Positions 6,452 to 9,796 of a stretch of DNA of 9,796 nucleotides are shown piece by piece. The notes under the pieces are model-generated. The model did not search any database, was not told the DNA's origin, and saw nothing but the letters and a program-made list of their open reading frames with translations. The stretch is from contig JAJXZZ010000090.1 in NCBI GenBank assembly GCA_021779795.1, positions 1 to 9,796 on the forward strand, read 5' to 3'. This DNA comes from Acidobacteriota bacterium (GTDB taxonomy: Bacteria > Acidobacteriota > Vicinamibacteria > Vicinamibacterales > Fen-181). A program made the translations under genes and the position numbers. Within the stretch, counting starts at the first letter, position 1, and every line of letters starts with the position of its first letter.

Positions 6452-6991
6452 TTACTCGAGCACCTTCCGGCCCTTCAGATTGGGAATCACGCGCACCTGC
6501 AGGCGCCCGTCGGTCAGGACGAGCGTGAGGTAGTCGCTCTTGGTGACGACGGACGCGGGGAGTGTGAACCGGAGTTCGGGAAGCAACTGGGTTTCGCCGG
6601 CCTTCTTGATCCTCACGTCGATCCGGTCTTCGACCTTGAGAATCGCCCGGCGGCCTTGCGGCTGACCATCGGCGATCGCGCTGGCGGTGAGCACCGCCCT
6701 CGACAGGCGCACGCCACGCGGGGGGAGAGCGTGGCCGCCGTTCTCGATCATGACCGTGGACCGCACGACGTACTCGTACCCCTGCCGGCCCGCCTCCCGT
6801 TTCTCGACCGATCCGACGAAATGAAACGCCAGCTCCGGGGAGCCGGCGTGCATGATGGAGTCGAACCGCAGCAGTTTCGAGCCAGGCTCCAGCTTGTCGG
6901 GAACGGGAGTCAGACCGGGCTCGACTCGGCGCGCACAGCCGCCCGCGGCGAGGAGGATTCCGACGAGAACACAGACCGCAATGTGCCTCAC
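6452..6991 (-). CDS. Predicted lipoprotein, unknown function
   Basis: A 179-residue protein with a lipoprotein signal peptide: MRHIAVCVLVGILLAAGGC, a short basic start, a hydrophobic core and the lipidation Cys at residue 19 (AGGC lipobox; Ala at -3 is less usual). The mature part is mostly beta-like: ELAFHFVGSVEKREAGRQGYEYVVRSTVMIENGG, ILKVEDRIDVRIKKAGETQLLPELRFTLPASVVTKSDYLTLVLTDGRLQVRVI. It has no motif I recognise. The start is GTG at 6991-6989, with GAGG 7 nt upstream. It is on the same strand as the M56-TonB gene but 171 nt away, with two heptamer arrays and a palindrome between, so it may have its own promoter. Confidence 0.75.
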   Translation of the reverse strand: MRHIAVCVLVGILLAAGGCARRVEPGLTPVPDKLEPGSKLLRFDSIMHAGSPELAFHFVGSVEKREAGRQGYEYVVRSTVMIENGGHALPPRGVRLSRAVLTASAIADGQPQGRRAILKVEDRIDVRIKKAGETQLLPELRFTLPASVVTKSDYLTLVLTDGRLQVRVIPNLKGRKVLE

Positions 6992-7034
6992 CCCGCGACC
7001 TCATTTCCGCACGTCAGCCGCATCATCCGCCTGC

Positions 7035-7062
7035 CGGCTGACGACCGACGGCTGACGGCCGT
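7035..7062. repeat. Heptamer array, unit CGGCTGA (4 copies)
   Basis: Units CGGCTGA, CGACCGA, CGGCTGA, CGGCCGT. The CGTCAGCCG at 7012-7020 is the reverse complement of CGGCTGACG at 7035-7043 and again at 7049-7057, so the array could also fold with upstream sequence. It lies 43-71 nt upstream of the minus-strand lipoprotein start. Confidence 0.65.
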
Positions 7063-7076
7063 GTCACGCGCGTGAC
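7063..7076. promoter_or_regulatory. 14-bp perfect palindrome upstream of the lipoprotein gene
   Basis: GTCACGCGCGTGAC is a perfect palindrome without spacer, about 71 nt upstream of the minus-strand lipoprotein start. Its form suits a dimeric regulator site. No regulator is assigned and no -35/-10 pair is evident, so this is tentative. Confidence 0.35.
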
Positions 7077-7114
7077 GCCCGGCGGCTCGGCGCGACGGGT
7101 TCGCTGTGACGCCG

Positions 7115-7149
7115 CCCTCGGCCCTCGGTCCTCGGCCCTCAGCCCATGG
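7115..7149 (-). repeat. Heptamer array, plus-strand unit CCCTCGG (5 copies)
   Basis: Units CCCTCGG, CCCTCGG, TCCTCGG, CCCTCAG, CCCATGG. It begins 13 nt beyond the stop of the minus-strand M56-TonB gene. In that gene's sense the unit reads CCGAGGG, so again the G-rich strand is the sense strand directly after a stop codon. Confidence 0.82.
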
Positions 7150-7162
7150 CGCGGCCGACCTT

Positions 7163-8992
7163 CTACTTGTCTAGTCTGAACGCCACCGTCACGGTCATGA
7201 CGACCGGCACCAGCTTGCCGTCGACGCGCGTCGGCGCGAACTCCCACTGCCTGACCGCGTCGAGCGCCGCCTGGTCGAGCATCGGAACCGACCGAAGAAC
7301 CTTCGCGTCGACGACCCTGCCGGTCTCGTCGACCGCGGCCTCGACGATCACCGTGCCCTGCACCCTGGCCTGCCTGGCCTCCTCCGGGTAGACGGGCTTG
7401 ACGTCCTTGATCTTGGTCGGCGGCTTGATGCCACCGAAGGCGCGGACCGAGGTCGTCTTGCCGCCCGCCACGCCTCCCACGATCCCTCCTGCCACGCCCT
7501 TCTTCATGCCTGGTGGCGGCGGCGGTGGAGGCGGTGGGGGTGGCGGTGGCGCGAATGCAGAACTGGAACCGCGGACGATCTTCGGCGATGGATAGGTTTC
7601 GGTCGGTGCGCCGGCCGCCTTGCGGGCGTCGCGGATCTCGGCCGCCCGGTCGCGCAGCGTGTCCGCTTCGGCGACGAGCGACTTCCGGACGGCCGCGTCG
7701 GCTTCGACCTGCGCCTGCAACCGCAGGAGGAGACTCTTGTAGACGAGCGCCTCCATGTAATCGGGGTTCAGGGCGATCGCGACGTCCGCCTCCTGGACCC
7801 CATGTTCGACGTAGGGCCGTTTCTGCGCGTCGGTCAGCGAAGCGTCGCGGTAGGCCTTCTCCCAGTAGTACGAGGCGGCGGTGTGGTGCGCGACGGGATC
7901 CTGCGGTGTCGCCGCCGCCCAGCGGCCGAGCCATTCCGCCGCTTTGTCGAAGTTCCCGTGCCGGCTGTAGAAGCCGACCGCCTGCATGTAGGCCACGCGA
8001 TCCCAGGGCGCCGCGTTTGCGGCCGCCTCCAGGGTCTCGGCCGCCTTCTCGAGATCGCCGGCCTTCTCGTACAGGCGGGCGAGCGCGAAGTAGTTTGCCG
8101 TGTCCTTCGGCGTCGCCTCGATCAACCCCTGCAGCCTGGCCTCGTCCTGCGGCGCGTGAGGCGCCGCCGCGGACACTCCCGGTCGCTGGGCCGGGGCCGG
8201 CACCCCGTGCAGCGGGGACGCGGAGACGCTCCACCATCCGCCCGCCGCGAGGACCGTCACCACTGCCGCCACCGACGCGACGAGACGGATGCGCGACATG
8301 GTCGCCTCCTCCATCAGCAGCGTCACCCGCTGCCGCAGGTGACCGTGGTCCAGGAAACACGCCGCCGGCTGGAGCCTGGGCCCCGGGTCCGCTCCTGCCA
8401 GCGCGAGCAGCGCGCGAAGATACGCGCGCCGGTCGCCGAGCATCTCGACCACGCGCCGGTCGATCGTCTGCTCGGTGCCGAGGTGGATCTGCTCGACGAG
8501 CCACCAGACCGCCGGGTGGAACCAGAGGAACGCGCGGACGATCTCGTCGCCGACCACGCGCAGCCAGTCCTGCCGCTTCACGTGCAGCAGTTCGTGGCAC
8601 GCGACGGCCCGCTGGTGCGCCGGATCGAGCCGCGCGAATCCGCGCGGCACGAGCACGACGGGCCGCCGAAGGCCGAACGTCACCGGGCGCGCCACCCGCG
8701 GCGCCTCGCGGAATTCGGCGCTGACGCCGACGGCGCGAGTGGCCGTCAGGATGCCCGGGAGGTGGGAGTTGACCGCGGTGGAGCGCCGCCGAAGCCGCGC
8801 CAGCGAGGCCAGGCCGAGACCGAGCCAGGCGAGACGCAGTGCGACGCCGGCCGCGAGCAGGACGCGGAAGAGGACGACGCGCTGGCCGGGGGAGCCGAGC
8901 CGCAGGCGCGAGGGCAGCCACGCGCCGGCCGCCACGAGCACCGCCACCTGCGCCGCCCACGACGCCAGGTTCGCCAGCGACCACTGGGCCAT
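7163..8992 (-). CDS. M56 (BlaR1-type) metallopeptidase fused to TPR, polyproline and TonB C-terminal domain
   Basis: A 609-residue membrane protein. Hydrophobic helices lie at about 10-27 and 38-66. The M56 peptidase core has the zinc motif HELLH (133-137), WFHPAVWWLVEQ (157-168) and E174-QTID-RR, which aligns with the ERExxCD region and keeps the third zinc-ligand Glu. A third membrane helix (about 237-256) leads to a segment with TPR-like helices (about 287-425, e.g. TANYFALARLYEKAGDLEKAAETLEAA), a run of 13 prolines (482-494) and a TonB_C domain (about 530-609: VKPVYPEEARQARVQGTVIVEAAVDETGRV, ALDAVRQWEFAPTRVDGK). BlaR1 instead carries a penicillin-binding sensor domain here. The gene begins 1 nt after the BlaI-like repressor's stop, so the likely role is a transmembrane sensor protease acting on that repressor. 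The ligand is unknown, and so is whether the TonB domain energises outer-membrane receptors. Confidence 0.9.
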   Translation of the reverse strand: MAQWSLANLASWAAQVAVLVAAGAWLPSRLRLGSPGQRVVLFRVLLAAGVALRLAWLGLGLASLARLRRRSTAVNSHLPGILTATRAVGVSAEFREAPRVARPVTFGLRRPVVLVPRGFARLDPAHQRAVACHELLHVKRQDWLRVVGDEIVRAFLWFHPAVWWLVEQIHLGTEQTIDRRVVEMLGDRRAYLRALLALAGADPGPRLQPAACFLDHGHLRQRVTLLMEEATMSRIRLVASVAAVVTVLAAGGWWSVSASPLHGVPAPAQRPGVSAAAPHAPQDEARLQGLIEATPKDTANYFALARLYEKAGDLEKAAETLEAAANAAPWDRVAYMQAVGFYSRHGNFDKAAEWLGRWAAATPQDPVAHHTAASYYWEKAYRDASLTDAQKRPYVEHGVQEADVAIALNPDYMEALVYKSLLLRLQAQVEADAAVRKSLVAEADTLRDRAAEIRDARKAAGAPTETYPSPKIVRGSSSAFAPPPPPPPPPPPPPGMKKGVAGGIVGGVAGGKTTSVRAFGGIKPPTKIKDVKPVYPEEARQARVQGTVIVEAAVDETGRVVDAKVLRSVPMLDQAALDAVRQWEFAPTRVDGKLVPVVMTVTVAFRLDK

Positions 8993-8993
8993 G

Positions 8994-9365
8994 TCAGCCC
9001 TCTTCGATCTTGCGGGCGAGATCCTCGAGTTCCTTCTTGGTTAGACGCCGATCCTTCACGAGTTGCACCAGCAGCGGCTGCGCCGCGCCGTCGAAGACGC
9101 GGTCGACGAACTCCGCCACCATGGCCTTCATCGCGGCCGCCGCCGACCGGGTCGGGCGGTAGACGTAGGCCCGGCCGTCGGGCCGCCGCTTCAAGTGTCC
9201 CTTGGACGCCAGCACCCCCATCATCGTCATCACGGTCGTGTAGGCGATCGGCCGGCGCTGCTTGAGGACCGCGTGGACTTCGCGAACCGTGGCCTGGCCC
9301 TTCTGCCAGATCACCTTCATGATCTCGAGCTCGAGCGGGGTGAGCGTCGGAGGGGTGGGCGGCAT
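8994..9365 (-). CDS. BlaI/MecI/CopY-family transcriptional repressor
   Basis: A 123-residue protein, normal for the family. The winged helix-turn-helix is clear: LTPLELEIMKVIWQKGQATVREVHAVL (8-34), then AYTTVMTMMGVLASKGHLKRRPDGRAYVYRPT (the recognition helix and wing), then the C-terminal dimerisation helices AMVAEFVDRVFDG and LTKKELEDLARKIEEG. Such repressors bind palindromes as dimers and are inactivated by cleavage after the partner M56 protease senses its signal. The M56 gene follows after a single nucleotide, which suggests translational coupling. The ATG at 9365 has no Shine-Dalgarno sequence and sits a few bases from the predicted transcription start. No beta-lactamase gene is present in the window, so the target genes are probably this operon and genes elsewhere. 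Confidence 0.92.
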   Translation of the reverse strand: MPPTPPTLTPLELEIMKVIWQKGQATVREVHAVLKQRRPIAYTTVMTMMGVLASKGHLKRRPDGRAYVYRPTRSAAAAMKAMVAEFVDRVFDGAAQPLLVQLVKDRRLTKKELEDLARKIEEG

Positions 9366-9394
9366 ATCTACTAATATCTTAGTTGTTAGTAGAT
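9366..9394. promoter_or_regulatory. Likely BlaI operator overlapping the -10 element
   Basis: Perfect 9-bp inverted arms ATCTACTAA (9366-9374) and TTAGTAGAT (9386-9394) are separated by 11 nt. Within them, ACTAA-TATC-TTAGT (9370-9383) forms a second palindrome, so three TTAGT half-sites are packed over the -10 and spacer. The AT-rich block stands out sharply from the GC-rich surroundings. Position and symmetry fit autorepression by the adjacent BlaI-type repressor. Confidence 0.65.
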
Positions 9395-9403
9395 GCCTGT
9401 CAA
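9376..9403 (-). promoter_or_regulatory. Promoter of the blaI-M56 operon
   Basis: Minus strand: a perfect -35 TTGACA (9403-9398), a 16-nt spacer and -10 TAAGAT (9381-9376, 4 of 6 to consensus). The expected transcription start falls near 9369, only about 0-5 nt before the ATG at 9365, so the mRNA would be leaderless or nearly so. This agrees with the missing ribosome-binding site. Confidence 0.7.
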
Positions 9404-9420
9404 GCGCAAAGGGAAGGCAG

Positions 9421-9470
9421 GCCCCCGGCGGCGCCCGGCTCCTGGCCGGGAGCCGGACGCCGCCGGGGGC
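9421..9470 (-). terminator. Very strong GC hairpin between the M14 and blaI genes
   Basis: Arms of 13 perfect pairs (9421-9433 with 9458-9470), one mismatch, then 8 more pairs (9435-9442 with 9449-9456) around a 6-nt loop. It lies about 50 nt beyond the stop of the minus-strand M14-type gene and just upstream of the blaI promoter. On the minus strand it is followed by a pyrimidine-rich CTGCCTTCCCTTT rather than a pure T run, so intrinsic termination is plausible but not certain. Confidence 0.55.
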
Positions 9471-9508
9471 CCTGGGCCGAAAGCCCTGGGCCCGGGGCCC
9501 GAATCCGA
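9467..9508. repeat. Heptamer array, units like GGGCCCG (6 copies)
   Basis: Six units in register: GGGCCCT, GGGCCGA, AAGCCCT, GGGCCCG, GGGCCCG, AATCCGA. It starts 11 nt beyond the stop of the minus-strand M14-type gene and slightly overlaps the base of the strong hairpin. The last unit resembles the AATCCCG units near the S23 gene. Confidence 0.7.
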
Positions 9509-9518
9509 GAGTGGCCGC

Positions 9519-9796
9519 CTACCGTCCCGCGTCCAGGTGGTTCCAGTTCAGGATCGCGTTGAACCCGAGGTTGAAGCTGCCGAACGTCTCGTAGCGCCAG
9601 AAGGGCCGGTTCGCGAACATGACGACGTGGCCCTTGCCGAGCGGCGCGTCCACGACGACCGCCCGCCCGACGAGCGCCTGCTGCCCGAGCAGGCCGCCGC
9701 TGAGCAGCATGTCGTTCGGGTCGGCCGGGAAGCGCAGGATGACGCGCGGCCGCGCCGCCGCGTTCTCCGCGCCCGCCCCGCCGTGGCCGCCGCGGC
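9519..9796 (-). CDS. M14-type zinc carboxypeptidase, C-terminal fragment
   Basis: The frame enters from the right edge and stops with TAG at 9521-9519, leaving about 91 residues. The segment PRVILRFPADPNDMLLSGGLLGQQALVGRAVVVDAPLGKGHVVMFANRPFWRYETFGSFNLGFNAILNWNHLDAGR resembles, from memory, the C-terminal domain of M14 carboxypeptidase-A-like proteins of Acidobacteriota and Gemmatimonadota (VVDVPLGKGHVVLFA, PFWR, FNAILNW). The zinc-binding peptidase domain itself would be upstream, outside the window, so the assignment rests on this tail alone. An internal ATG at 9710 is not a plausible start, because the frame continues upstream with the expected RVILRF strand. Confidence 0.7.
   Translation of the reverse strand, partial: RGGHGGAGAENAAARPRVILRFPADPNDMLLSGGLLGQQALVGRAVVVDAPLGKGHVVMFANRPFWRYETFGSFNLGFNAILNWNHLDAGR

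Noticed and set aside
6177..7004. Minus-strand open frame of 275 codons overlapping the lipoprotein gene
   Set aside because: Arg/Pro/Ser-rich without motifs, and its 3' part runs through the heptamer array. The overlapping lipoprotein frame has a signal peptide, a lipobox and balanced composition.
7023..8984. Second long minus-strand open frame over the M56-TonB gene
   Set aside because: Overlaps in another frame the protein that carries HELLH and TonB_C. The translation is Arg/Gly-rich and featureless.
235..9508. CRISPR array as the explanation for the repeats
   Set aside because: Units are 7 nt, directly adjacent and without spacers, and no cas genes are present.

Overview
High-GC bacterial chromosomal window with two gene blocks on opposite strands and no rRNA, tRNA or CRISPR array. 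The gene content suggests Acidobacteriota (Vicinamibacteria-like) or a similar soil lineage: a BlaI/M56 pair fused to a TonB C-terminal domain, a C-terminal M14-type carboxypeptidase tail, and a tungsten-type aldehyde oxidoreductase. The taxonomic call is inference from gene content and base composition only.

Layout. Plus strand: the C-terminal end of a semialdehyde/P5C-type aldehyde dehydrogenase (2-232), a small polytopic membrane protein (281-652), a tungsten aldehyde:ferredoxin oxidoreductase (AOR, 896-3097), a four-helix-bundle S23 protein (3174-3575), and a ThiS/MoaD sulfur carrier (3629-3826). AOR plus a ThiS/MoaD protein is a familiar functional pair (enzyme plus pterin-cofactor sulfur donor). 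Here the pair is split by a cassette of about 510 bp that holds the S23 gene and is bounded by inverted arrays of a heptamer (CGGGATT on the left, AATCCCG on the right).

Minus strand: a GNAT acetyltransferase (3878-4852) follows a saccharopine/lysine 6-dehydrogenase-type enzyme (4880-6052) with a 27-nt gap. Then come a small lipoprotein (6452-6991), an M56 peptidase-TPR-polyproline-TonB_C fusion (7163-8992) coupled to a BlaI-type repressor (8994-9365), and the C-terminus of an M14-type carboxypeptidase running off the right edge (9519-9796).

The BlaI gene has a readable promoter (TTGACA, 16 nt, TAAGAT) overlapped by palindromic TTAGT half-sites, and its ATG lies almost at the expected transcription start. 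This suggests an autoregulated, nearly leaderless blaI-M56 operon.

The most unusual feature is a set of seven intergenic arrays of degenerate 7-nt tandem repeats (235-269, 3115-3142, 3599-3626, 6196-6244, 7035-7062, 7115-7149, 9467-9508). Unit sequences differ from site to site, but the period is always 7 and most units carry a GG/GGG core. They resemble in style the STRR heptamers described from filamentous cyanobacteria. Two of the arrays, in opposite orientation, frame the S23 gene, which is the best candidate here for an undescribed mobile or repeat-associated unit.
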